The notes below the pieces were generated by a model. It was not told the DNA's origin. It worked only from the letters and a program-made list of their open reading frames with translations, and ran no database searches. From positions 1-64,000 of the forward strand of contig NZ_WHPN01000347.1 in the NCBI RefSeq assembly GCF_009735685.1: DNA of 64,000 nt, written 5' to 3'. This stretch comes from Streptomyces lycii. Its GTDB lineage: Bacteria > Actinomycetota > Actinomycetes > Streptomycetales > Streptomycetaceae. Each line of letters starts with the position of its first letter. Position 1 is the stretch's first letter. This document shows positions 56,888 through 64,000 of this stretch, in pieces. A program made the position numbers and the translations under genes.

Positions 56888-57771
56888 CCACGCCCCCGTT
56901 CGACGACCGCGACGGCAGCATCTGGCTGGACGGTGCCTTCGTCCCCTGGCGGGACGCGAAGCTGCACGTCCTCTCCCACGGACTGCACTACGGCGGCGGC
57001 GTCTTCGAGGGCGAACGCGTCTACGGCGGACGCGTCTTCAAACTCACCGAGCACTCGCGGCGCCTGCACACCTCGGCCCGGGAACTCGGCTTCCGGCTGC
57101 CGTTCGCCGTGTCCGAACTGGACGACGCGAGCCGTGAGGTCGTGCGCAGGCAGGGCATCGCCGACGGCTATGTCAGACCGGTCGCCTGGCGCGGCAGCGA
57201 GCAGCTCGGCGTGTCCTCCGCGGGCACGTCGGTCCATGTGGCCATCGCCGCCTGGGAATGGCCGCACGTGTTCTCCGCCGACGCCCGGCTGCGCGGGATC
57301 CGGCTGTCCACCTCCAGGTGGCGGCGCCCCTCCCCGGACACGGCGCCGGTGCACGCCAAGGCCTCGTCGCTGTACAACATCTGCACCCTGGCCCGGGACG
57401 CGGCCGTGGCCGCCGGCCACGACGACGCCCTCCTCCTGGACCACCGCGGCCACCTGGCCGAAGCCACCGGGGCGAACCTCTTCCTGGCGATCGGCGGAGC
57501 CCTGCACACCCCCATCCCGGACGTCGTCCTGAACGGCATCACACGGCAGACCGTGATCAACCTGGCCCGGGAACTGGGCATCGCGGTGTACGAGCGCCAC
57601 ATCCGGCCGGAGGAACTGTCCCGCGCGGACGAGGTCTTCCTCACCGGCACCGCCTACGAGGTCCAGCCGGTCGTCGCGGTCGACGAGCACGCGTACAAGG
57701 TGGGGAAGCTCGCCTCCGCGCTGTCCGAGGCCTATGGCCGGCTGGTCCGCGGACCGGCGCCGCGGCGGTAA
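56884..57771 (+). CDS. Class IV (branched-chain-type) aminotransferase
   Basis: A 295-residue PLP fold-type IV enzyme of the IlvE family. The Schiff-base Lys is Lys159 in VHAKASSLYN; GLHYGGGVFEGERVY, LAEATGANLF and LNGITRQTV are family signatures. It would aminate the 2-oxo acid made in the pathway, or serve leucine/valine metabolism. ATG overlaps the ligase stop (ATGA), which ties it to the operon; it is the last gene before the terminator at 57979. Confidence 0.9.
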   Translation: MTTPPFDDRDGSIWLDGAFVPWRDAKLHVLSHGLHYGGGVFEGERVYGGRVFKLTEHSRRLHTSARELGFRLPFAVSELDDASREVVRRQGIADGYVRPVAWRGSEQLGVSSAGTSVHVAIAAWEWPHVFSADARLRGIRLSTSRWRRPSPDTAPVHAKASSLYNICTLARDAAVAAGHDDALLLDHRGHLAEATGANLFLAIGGALHTPIPDVVLNGITRQTVINLARELGIAVYERHIRPEELSRADEVFLTGTAYEVQPVVAVDEHAYKVGKLASALSEAYGRLVRGPAPRR

Positions 57772-57978
57772 CGGCGCCCCGCCCCGGCCGAAAACGCCAC
57801 GAGCTTCCCAGCGGCGCTGACGGACCGTCCGCCACCGTTCCCGGCGATTTCCCGCCGGACGGGTCCGCGCACCGCGCCGAGATGCGCCGCGCCGAGAATT
57901 CGGAGCGCGAGGGCGGCGGACAGTGGTCGCATTCTTGGGTGCAATGACACCGGGTGATGATTTGCCCCGAGGAATGGA

Positions 57979-58010
57979 GCGGGGCCACGTTCCGTGGAAC
58001 GCGGCCCCGC
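57979..58010. terminator. Bidirectional terminator between aminotransferase and lectin genes
   Basis: GCGGGGCCACGTTCC and GGAACGCGGCCCCGC pair (15 bp with one A-C mismatch) around a 2-nt centre between convergent genes. It lies 18 bp from the lectin stop. Confidence 0.65.
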
Positions 58011-58027
58011 CGCCCTGCGAACCGCTG

Positions 58028-58510
58028 TCAGCTCGCGGTGTTGGTGTGCCAGACGGCCCGTCCCCTGGCGTCGTAGATCACGACATTGCCGTCGTCCTGG
58101 ACGGACAGCGTCTGACCCTGGCGCCATGTTCCGGAGGCCCACACCGGATTGCCGCCGGCGTCGTAGAGCACGAAGTTGCCGTCATTCTGGAAGACGGCGC
58201 AGTTGCCCCGCGACCAGGCGTTGGGCGCCTGCCACACCGGCCTGCCGTCGCGGTAGACCACGAGGTTGCCGTCTTCCTGGAGGCGCAGCACGGTCCTGCC
58301 GTTGCCCGAGGTCAGGGCCATGTTCTTGCAGATGGTGGTGCCACGGGCGAAGTCCCCGTTCGCCATGATGCGCGCGCCCTCGGCTCCCTCGGCCGACGCG
58401 GACTGCTGTGCCGGGGCAGCGGGGGCCGCCGCGACAGCGGTGGCCGTACCGCCGAGGGCCAGAGCGGCCGTCACCGCCGCGGTCGCCAGATAGCGACAGA
58501 ATGCGTTCAT
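58028..58510 (-). CDS. Secreted bulb-type (monocot mannose-binding) lectin
   Basis: A 160-residue protein with a Sec signal peptide (RYLATAAVTAALALGG, Ala-rich cleavage near residue 34). One B-lectin domain follows, with all three mannose-binding QxDxNxVxY sites intact: LQEDGNLVVY, FQNDGNFVLY and VQDDGNVVIY. Two cysteines (CKNM and NCAVF) can form the usual disulfide. Expected to bind mannose-type sugars outside the cell; a role in adhesion or antagonism is unproven. ATG 58510 follows GGGGAG. Confidence 0.9.
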   Translation of the reverse strand: MNAFCRYLATAAVTAALALGGTATAVAAAPAAPAQQSASAEGAEGARIMANGDFARGTTICKNMALTSGNGRTVLRLQEDGNLVVYRDGRPVWQAPNAWSRGNCAVFQNDGNFVLYDAGGNPVWASGTWRQGQTLSVQDDGNVVIYDARGRAVWHTNTAS

Positions 58511-58620
58511 TGCGTAACTCCCCTGGAATGGTTGACGATCCGGAAGTCCCGAAGTCGCCAAAAAAGAGATACCCGGGCACTTTCGCGCTCATCCGGGCTT
58601 CTTTTTCGGGGGGAGTTGAA

Positions 58621-58710
58621 ATGGACAGTCCGTCGGGGCTCAAGAGAATGGTTTTTCCTCTTGCGCGGTGGATTTCCGGTGTGCCGGAACGGCCGTGTAG
58701 GATGACGTAA
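58621..58710 (+). CDS. Possible 29-residue small protein
   Basis: A short frame (MDSPSGLKRMVFPLARW and on) preceded at ideal distance by GGGGGGAG. Basic and slightly hydrophobic. It lies in the 414-bp space between the lectin start and the spermidine-synthase-like gene, opposite to both. No family recognised; the ribosome site is the only support. The rest of 58511-58924 holds the lectin promoter region and no other gene. Confidence 0.25.
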   Translation: MDSPSGLKRMVFPLARWISGVPERPCRMT

Positions 58711-58924
58711 ATCGCATTCATATCGTCCGACAAGACGACGGAGGTGGCGAGGAATTATCGGATGTCACGGCCGATCGCGGCGGACCGAATTGCCGTCGAC
58801 TGTTTGAGGAATCGTTGATTCCAGTTCTTCCCGCGTTCCGGTCGGGAAATCCTCCGCGATTCCGCCCGCCGCAGCCGCGCCCTCACCACTGAGACGCGCA
58901 CATCGCGTTTTGGTTCCCGGGCGG

Positions 58925-59644
58925 CTACCGGCTCTTCGCCGCCACATAGACGGTGTTCGTCGCCGTGCCGCCCTGCAGCGGGTTCTCGAAGCCGACCGTA
59001 TGGGCCTCCGGCGCGGTGAAGACCTCGGCCAGCACGGAGGTGAACTCCTCGTCCGGGGGGTCGTTCGACCACAGGGCGAAGACCCCGCCGGGCCGGAGAC
59101 GGCCGGCCAGGGCACGGAGCCCCGCCGGCCGGTACAGCGCGGCGTGGCGCGGATTGAGGACATGGCGCGGCGAGTGGTCGATGTCCAGCAGGATCGCGTC
59201 GAAGAGCTGCCCCGGCCGGTGCGGATCGAGTCCGGCGGGGTCGTCGACCGCCGCGAAGAAGTCCCCCCGGACCAGCCGGCACCGGGGGTCCGAGGTCAGC
59301 CCTTCGCCCAGCGGCACCAGATGCCGCCGGTGCCACTCGATCACGGCGTCGAGGGCCTCGACCACGGTCAGCGAGCGCACCCGGCTGTCGTCCAGGGCCG
59401 TCCGCGCGGTGTACCCGAGCCCCAGCCCGCCCACCGCGACGTCGAGTTCGCCATCGGGCAGGCCGGCCAGCCCGAGGCGGGTGAGCGCGATCTCCCCGGC
59501 CGTGAAGAGGCTGGACATCAGGAACTCGTCCCCGAGCTTCACCTCGTACACATCGCTGCCCGACGCGGGATCGCGCCGACGCCGCAGGCTGATGTCGCCC
59601 AGCGGCGTCGGGCGCCAGTCGATCTCCTCGAAGCGAGCGCTCAT
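58925..59644 (-). CDS. Spermidine-synthase-like (SpeE-fold) protein
   Basis: A 239-residue Rossmann protein related to polyamine aminopropyltransferases and SAM methyltransferases. The nucleotide-binding part is VAVGGLGLGYTARTAL with VVEALDAVIEWH (acidic ribose-binding residue). Further on are LVRGDFFAAV and FDAILLDIDHSP. Streptomyces encode several such spermidine-synthase-like proteins whose acceptors are unknown. ATG 59644 precedes the fold by about ten residues; the longer upstream reading is Arg/Gly-rich and not credible. Confidence 0.8.
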   Translation of the reverse strand: MSARFEEIDWRPTPLGDISLRRRRDPASGSDVYEVKLGDEFLMSSLFTAGEIALTRLGLAGLPDGELDVAVGGLGLGYTARTALDDSRVRSLTVVEALDAVIEWHRRHLVPLGEGLTSDPRCRLVRGDFFAAVDDPAGLDPHRPGQLFDAILLDIDHSPRHVLNPRHAALYRPAGLRALAGRLRPGGVFALWSNDPPDEEFTSVLAEVFTAPEAHTVGFENPLQGGTATNTVYVAAKSR

Positions 59645-59823
59645 CCATGCACCTTTCTCGGCTTTCCCGGCTTTCCCGGCTTCCCGGCTTCCCGGAGTCC
59701 TGGGGTCCCGGAGTCCCGGGTCAACTCGGTTTCGCGCGGCCGCGCCCCGGGCAGGGTCCCGGGATCGGCCGCTTCCCGGGCCGCTTCCCGGGCCGGTCCC
59801 GCGAGGCGCGGGCCCGTCCGGGC

Positions 59824-61509
59824 CTACGCGTCGATGACGACGGGAATGATGAGCGGCTTGCGGCGGTAGGTCCGGAACGCCCAGGACGCCACGGCGCGGG
59901 CGATGAGCTGTTCGAGCTGGTGCGCGTCGCCGACACCTTCCTCGGCCGCCGTGGCCAGCGTCTTCTCGATGACCGGGACGACCGGCTCGAAGGTGGTCTC
60001 GTCGTGCACGAAACCGCGGGCCAGGAAGTCCGGCGCCTCGGCCAGGGCCCCCGTGTCGGCGTCCACGATCGCCACCACCGTGACGACGCCCTCGGCGGCC
60101 AGGGTGAGCCGGTCCTTCAGGGACGCCTCGGTGGCGCCGCCGACCTCCATGCCGTCCACGTAGACGTTGCCCGCGGGCACCTTGCCGGTGATGGACGCGC
60201 GCCCGTCGACGAGGTCCACCACGACACCGTCCTCGGCGATGACCACGCGCTCCGGGTCGACACCGGTACGGATCGCCAGGTCCGCGTTGGCCCGCAGGTG
60301 CTTCCACTCGCCGTGCACGGGCATGACGTTCCGCGGCCTGACGATGTTGTAGCAGTACACCAGCTCACCGGCGCTGGCGTGCCCGGAGACGTGGACCTTG
60401 GCGTTGCCCTTGTGGACGACATTGGCCCCCCACCGGGTCAGTCCGTTGATCACCCGGTAGATGGCGTTCTCGTTGCCGGGGATGAGGGAACTGGCGAGCA
60501 GCACCGTGTCGCCCTTGCCGATACGGATCATGTGATCGCGGTTGGCCATGCGCGACAGCGCGGCCATCGGTTCGCCCTGCGATCCGGTGCACACCAGGGT
60601 GATCTTGTGGTCCGGCAGCTTCTCCAGTTCCTTGATGCTCACCACCAGGCCCGACGGCACCTTCAGATAGCCCAGGTCGCGGGCGATGCCCATGTTGCGG
60701 ACCATGGAGCGCCCCACGAAGGCGACCTTGCGGCCGTACTGGTGGGCCGCGTCCAGCACCTGCTGGATACGGTGCACATGACTGGCGAAGCTGGAGACGA
60801 TGACCCGCCGCGGAGCGGTGCGCAGCACCTGCTCGATCGCCGGGTTGAGTTCCTTCTCCGAGGTGGTGAAGCCGGGGACCTCGGCGTTGGTGGAGTCGGT
60901 GAGGAACAGGTCGACGCCCTCCTCGCCGAGCCGGGCGAAGGCCCGCAGATCGGTGATCCGGTCGTCCAGCGGGAACTGGTCCATCTTGAAGTCGCCGGTG
61001 TGCAGCACCATGCCCGCAGCGGTGCGGATCGCGACCGCGAGCCCGTCCGGGATCGAGTGGTTCACCGCGACGAACTCGCAGTCGAAGGGGCCGAAGCCGC
61101 GCCGGTCGCCCTCCCGCACCCGGACGGTGCGGGGCTTGATGCCGTGCTCCTTGAGCTTGGCCTCCAGGAACGCGAGCGTCAGCTTCGAGCCGACGACGGG
61201 GATGTCCGCCCGTTCGCGCAGCAGATAGGGAACACCGCCGATGTGGTCCTCGTGGCCATGGGTCAACACGACGGCCACGATGTCGTCGAGGCGGTCCCGG
61301 ATGGACGTGAAGTCGGGCAGGATGACATCCACCCCGGGCTGGTTCTCCTCGGGGAACAGCACACCGCAGTCCACGATGAGCAGCTTGCCCGCGTGCTCGA
61401 AGACCGTCATGTTGCGGCCGATTTCGCCCAGGCCGCCCAGGGCGGTGACCCGCAGCCCTCCTCGGGCGAGCGGAGGGGCGGATTTCAGTTCGGGATGCGG
61501 ATGACTCAT
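59824..61509 (-). CDS. rnj: Ribonuclease J
   Basis: A 561-residue beta-CASP metallo-beta-lactamase exo/endoribonuclease for mRNA decay and rRNA maturation. Motif 2 is LTHGHEDHIGG; motif 3/4 residues are in VNHSIPDG and LHTGDFKMD; the beta-CASP part has TDSTNAEVPG, SSFASHVHRIQQ and HVSGHASAGE (motif C). The dimerisation/C-terminal domain is complete and there is no extension. Full family length. ATG 61509. Core gene rather than part of the neighbouring accessory loci. Confidence 0.96.
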   Translation of the reverse strand: MSHPHPELKSAPPLARGGLRVTALGGLGEIGRNMTVFEHAGKLLIVDCGVLFPEENQPGVDVILPDFTSIRDRLDDIVAVVLTHGHEDHIGGVPYLLRERADIPVVGSKLTLAFLEAKLKEHGIKPRTVRVREGDRRGFGPFDCEFVAVNHSIPDGLAVAIRTAAGMVLHTGDFKMDQFPLDDRITDLRAFARLGEEGVDLFLTDSTNAEVPGFTTSEKELNPAIEQVLRTAPRRVIVSSFASHVHRIQQVLDAAHQYGRKVAFVGRSMVRNMGIARDLGYLKVPSGLVVSIKELEKLPDHKITLVCTGSQGEPMAALSRMANRDHMIRIGKGDTVLLASSLIPGNENAIYRVINGLTRWGANVVHKGNAKVHVSGHASAGELVYCYNIVRPRNVMPVHGEWKHLRANADLAIRTGVDPERVVIAEDGVVVDLVDGRASITGKVPAGNVYVDGMEVGGATEASLKDRLTLAAEGVVTVVAIVDADTGALAEAPDFLARGFVHDETTFEPVVPVIEKTLATAAEEGVGDAHQLEQLIARAVASWAFRTYRRKPLIIPVVIDA

Positions 61510-61621
61510 GCCCTGACGCTACCGGAGAGTCATCCCCGGATGATCCACCGACCGCACCGCCGGCCCGTTCCGTGCTGCCGCGCGGGCCGGCGGATACGGC
61601 GTTCGGCTCAGCCGGGCACCG

Positions 61622-61927
61622 TCACCAACTGCTCTTGGTGACTCCCGGCAGTTCCCCGGCGTGCGCCATCTCGCGCAGCCGGATGCGCGAGAGGCCGAAG
61701 GCCCGCAGGTGACCGCGCGGGCGCCCGTCCACCGCGTCCCTGTTGCGCACCCGGGTGGCGCTCGCGTCCCGCGGCTGGCGGCGCAGTTCCCGCCGGGCGG
61801 CGTCCCGCTCGTCGTCGGACGCGTGCCGGGAGGCGATGACCGCCTTCAGCTCGGCCCGGCGCCCGGCGTAGCGGGCGACGGTCCTCCGGCGCTGCTCGTT
61901 CTTGGCGATCTTGCTCTTCTTCGCCAT
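61622..61927 (-). CDS. rpsN: 30S ribosomal protein S14, zinc-free paralogue
   Basis: 101 residues. The long S14 form ([21 protein letters not shown], then [41 protein letters not shown]) lacks the CxxC pairs of the zinc-ribbon form, so it replaces the Zn-binding S14 when zinc is scarce. Its ATG shares one base with the L28 stop (TGATG). In the Zur-controlled island with L28, L33, L31 and S18. Confidence 0.95.
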   Translation of the reverse strand: MAKKSKIAKNEQRRRTVARYAGRRAELKAVIASRHASDDERDAARRELRRQPRDASATRVRNRDAVDGRPRGHLRAFGLSRIRLREMAHAGELPGVTKSSW

Positions 61928-62163
61928 CAGACCCTGCCTCCCCCGGCGCGGATACGGGCCACGGCGGCTTCGATGCCGATCGTGTCGACGGTCTTGATCC
62001 CCTTGGCGCTGAGAGTGAGCCGGACGTGCCGGCCCTCGCTCGGCAGCCAGTAGCGCCTGCGCTGGACGTTCGGGTCGAAGCGGCGCTTGCTGCGGCGGTG
62101 CGAGTGGGAGACGCGGTTGCCGAAGCGGGGGTGCCGGCCGGTGAGTTGGCAGTGGGCGGACAT
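61927..62163 (-). CDS. rpmB: 50S ribosomal protein L28, zinc-free paralogue
   Basis: 78 residues. [33 protein letters not shown] and the closing [20 protein letters not shown] are L28. Only one Cys is present, so no zinc site. Starts 51 bp from the Zur-type box and is divergent from L33. ATG 62163 follows GAGGAGGGA. Confidence 0.95.
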   Translation of the reverse strand: MSAHCQLTGRHPRFGNRVSHSHRRSKRRFDPNVQRRRYWLPSEGRHVRLTLSAKGIKTVDTIGIEAAVARIRAGGGRV

Positions 62164-62214
62164 GGTCCCTCCTCATGTCGTGGACGGTCGTACGGCAGCA
62201 CCGTAGCAGCCAGA

Positions 62215-62235
62215 TGAAAATGAAAATCAATATCT
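62215..62235. promoter_or_regulatory. Zur-box-like operator between L28 and L33
   Basis: TGAAAATCAATATCT (62221-62235) matches 12 of 15 positions of the Streptomyces Zur site TGAAAATCATTTTCA as I recall it. An overlapping register at 62215-62229, TGAAAATGAAAATCA, matches 11. It sits between divergent zinc-free ribosomal protein genes, exactly where a Zur operator is expected. Confidence 0.8.
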
Positions 62236-62249
62236 GTATGCTGGCGGCC

Positions 62250-62414
62250 ATGGCTCGCAACGAACTACGCCCGGTGATCAAGCTGAGGTCCACGGCCGGC
62301 ACCGGCTACACCTACGTGACCCGGAAGAACCGCCGTAACGACCCCGACCGGCTGACCCTCCGCAAGTACGACCCCGTCGTCGGCCGCCACGTCGACTTCC
62401 GAGAGGAGCGCTGA
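62250..62414 (+). CDS. rpmG: 50S ribosomal protein L33, zinc-free paralogue
   Basis: 54 residues: [39 protein letters not shown]. No Cys at all, unlike the zinc-ribbon L33. ATG 62250 is preceded by a weak ribosome site, and its 5' region carries the Zur-type box only 15 bp upstream. The L31 gene starts 5 bp after its stop. Confidence 0.95.
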   Translation: MARNELRPVIKLRSTAGTGYTYVTRKNRRNDPDRLTLRKYDPVVGRHVDFREER

Positions 62415-62419
62415 TCCCC

Positions 62420-62677
62420 GTGCAGCCGGGCATCCACCCCGCATACGGGCCGGTCGTCTTCCGTGACCGGTCCGCCGACTTCGCCTTCCTCACCCGCTCG
62501 ACCGCCACCAGCGACAAGACCGTCGAATGGGAGGACGGCAACACCTATCCGGTCGTCGACGTGGAGATCTCCTCGGCGAGCCACCCCTTCTACACCGGCG
62601 CCCGCAGGGTCGTGGACACCGCCGGCCGCGTCGAGCGCTTCGAGCGGCGTTACGGCCGGGGCGGGGGAAACCGGTGA
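62420..62677 (+). CDS. rpmE2: 50S ribosomal protein L31 type B, zinc-free
   Basis: 85 residues of the YkgM/type-B L31 family: [20 protein letters not shown], the [25 protein letters not shown] block, and the [10 protein letters not shown] end. No cysteines. GTG 62420 follows GAGAGGAG. The stop overlaps the CobW-like start (GTGA). Confidence 0.95.
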   Translation: MQPGIHPAYGPVVFRDRSADFAFLTRSTATSDKTVEWEDGNTYPVVDVEISSASHPFYTGARRVVDTAGRVERFERRYGRGGGNR

Positions 62678-63840
62678 GCCGCGACGAGACGCGGCTGCCC
62701 GTCGCGGTGGTCGCCGGACTGCACGCCGACGCCCGGCGGGCCGCCGTCGAGGAGATCCTGCGCACGGTGCCCGGTTCCGTGGCCCTGCACCACGACCTGT
62801 CCGCCGCCACCGACGGCACCGTGCACCGCACCGTACGAGACGCCGGCGGGCCGCTGGGCGGCGGAGACGCGCCGCTGGTGAACGACTGCGCCTGCTGCGC
62901 GCTGCGGGAGGACCTGATCCCGGAGCTGGAACGGCTGGCGGGCGGCGGCAGCCCGCGGCTGGCCGTCGTCGAGCTGTGGGACTCGGTCGAACCCGAGGCC
63001 ATGGCCGCCGTCATCGACGCGGCCGGCGCCCCGCTGGAGCTGACCGGGGTGGCCACCGCCGTCGACCCGGCCCTGCTCGTGCCGTACCTCTCCAACGGCG
63101 ACGATCTCGCCGAGGCCGGCCTGGCGGCGGCGCCGGCCGACCAGCGCACCGTCGCCGACACCTTCGCCCGGCAGCTGGAATATCCCGCGGTGATCGCCGT
63201 CGCCGAGGACGGCTCGGCCGGCGAACCGGCGGACGACGGCGACCGCGCGCTGCTGGCCCAGCTCACGCCGGGCGCGCGCGTGGTGCCCGTCGGCGGTGAC
63301 GGCCTGGCGGCCGCGCTGCTGGCCGGGTTCGACGTCGCGGCGGCGGCCGCCCGGAGGCATCCCGCGAGCGCGCTGCTGCCGCAGGAGTGCGACGAACACG
63401 GGGTGAGCACCCTGGTCTGGCGGAGGGACCGGCCCTTCCACCCGGAGCGGCTCTACGCGGCCCTGGAGGACCTGGCCTGCGCCGCGGCCCGCAGCCGCGG
63501 GCGCTTCTGGCTGGCCGACCGGCCCGACACACTGCTGGCGTGGGACGCCGCGGGCGGCGCGCTGTCCGTGGAGCCGGCCGGGCCCTGGCTCGCGGCCCTG
63601 CCGGACGCCGCCTGGGACCTGGTGCCCGCCGAACGCCGCGTCGCCGCCTCCCTGGACTGGCACCCCGCACACGGCGACCGCTGCCAGCACCTCACCTTCA
63701 CCTCGCCCGGCCTCGACCGCGACGGCCTGCTGGACGTGCTCGACTCCTGCCTGCTCACGGACGCCGAGTACGCGGCGGGGCGGGACGGCTGGGCACGGCT
63801 GCCGCACGCCTTCGACCATCTGCTCGCCCCGGTGACCTGA
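62674..63840 (+). CDS. CobW/G3E-like zinc-homeostasis protein with degenerate GTPase motifs
   Basis: 388 residues. The G3E fold is recognisable by the metal-binding CxCC of [12 protein letters not shown] (Cys72, Cys74, Cys75), the later TAVDPALLV, and a C-terminal CobW_C domain ([17 protein letters not shown] and [20 protein letters not shown]). The Walker A position reads [15 protein letters not shown] with no GKT, and the ESxG switch reads ELWDS, so it probably cannot bind or hydrolyse GTP normally. In the zinc-starvation island it may store or hand over zinc by CxCC alone. Coupled to L31 by a GTGA overlap. Confidence 0.85.
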   Translation: MSRDETRLPVAVVAGLHADARRAAVEEILRTVPGSVALHHDLSAATDGTVHRTVRDAGGPLGGGDAPLVNDCACCALREDLIPELERLAGGGSPRLAVVELWDSVEPEAMAAVIDAAGAPLELTGVATAVDPALLVPYLSNGDDLAEAGLAAAPADQRTVADTFARQLEYPAVIAVAEDGSAGEPADDGDRALLAQLTPGARVVPVGGDGLAAALLAGFDVAAAAARRHPASALLPQECDEHGVSTLVWRRDRPFHPERLYAALEDLACAAARSRGRFWLADRPDTLLAWDAAGGALSVEPAGPWLAALPDAAWDLVPAERRVAASLDWHPAHGDRCQHLTFTSPGLDRDGLLDVLDSCLLTDAEYAAGRDGWARLPHAFDHLLAPVT

Positions 63841-63889
63841 AGCGCCGCGCGGACCCCGCAACACCCCCACGCAGAGAGGAACCCCGATC

Positions 63890-64000
63890 ATGGCCCAGCG
63901 CCGGGACACCGCGCGCCGAACCGTCAAGCGGCGGGTCAATCCGCTGGACGCCGCCGGCATCACCTACGTCGACTACAAGAACACCGAGCTGCTGCGGAAG
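63890..64000 (+). CDS. rpsR2: 30S ribosomal protein S18, zinc-free paralogue (runs off the window)
   Basis: Only the first 37 codons are present (MAQRRDTARRTVKRRVNPLD, then ITYVDYKNTELLRK); this is the S18 N-terminus. ATG 63890 follows AGAGAGGA, 49 bp after the CobW-like stop. The visible part has no Cys. Partial at the right edge. Confidence 0.92.
   Translation, partial: MAQRRDTARRTVKRRVNPLDAAGITYVDYKNTELLRK

Noticed and set aside
58182..58733. A 183-residue leftward frame over the lectin promoter
   Set aside because: It overlaps the lectin gene in another frame and has no motif or ribosome site.

Overview
This is a very GC-rich chromosomal segment with many GTG starts and 4-bp stop/start overlaps. 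Coelichelin-type siderophore genes, mycothiol-type DinB, EACC1-caspase genes, two-domain iron boxes and zinc-free ribosomal protein paralogues all point to a Streptomyces or a close relative. No rRNA, tRNA, CRISPR array, insertion sequence or phage genes were recognised.

Layout. 0.2-6.2 kb: an MFS permease with a secreted type-B carboxylesterase, a TetR regulator, a divergent XRE-cupin regulator/methyltransferase pair and a DinB-like enzyme. 6.2-9.2 kb: a conflict-type locus in which a small EACC1 protein is translationally coupled to a membrane-anchored caspase that carries an external phytase-like domain; a small membrane protein, a long perfect hairpin and tandem repeats follow. 9.3-15.4 kb: a beta-glucoside uptake and hydrolysis operon (binding protein, two permeases, GH1 enzyme) with a divergent ROK regulator. 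15.4-19.8 kb: a two-subunit molybdenum hydroxylase (IorAB type) and a Tat-exported SMP-30-like protein.

20.0-47.0 kb: a complete hydroxamate siderophore locus. Formyltransferase and ornithine N5-monooxygenase diverge across two iron boxes. They are followed by a binding lipoprotein, a 5000-residue tetramodular NRPS, MbtH, a heterodimeric ABC exporter, and, behind a third iron box, the two permeases and ATPase of a FecCD-type importer. Hand-read A-domain codes give formyl-hydroxy-ornithine-like, Ser, hydroxy-Orn, formyl-hydroxy-ornithine-like. This fits a formylated counterpart of erythrochelin, i.e. a foroxymithine-type product, rather than the trimodular coelichelin.

47.0-52.4 kb: a YtcJ-like amidohydrolase with a small partner, a receptor-like Ser/Thr kinase, an AraC regulator next to a remnant of an MFS gene, and a MOSC protein. 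52.7-57.8 kb: a tightly coupled five-gene operon (BacA-like prephenate decarboxylase homologue, an unassigned 422-residue protein, an EamA exporter, an ATP-grasp ligase, a class IV aminotransferase) that looks like an undescribed pathway to a modified amino acid or dipeptide. 58.0-61.5 kb: a secreted bulb-type lectin, a spermidine-synthase-like protein and RNase J. 61.6-64.0 kb: a Zur-type island of zinc-free ribosomal proteins (S14, L28, L33, L31, S18) with a CobW-like protein that has lost its GTPase motifs; the last gene runs off the window.
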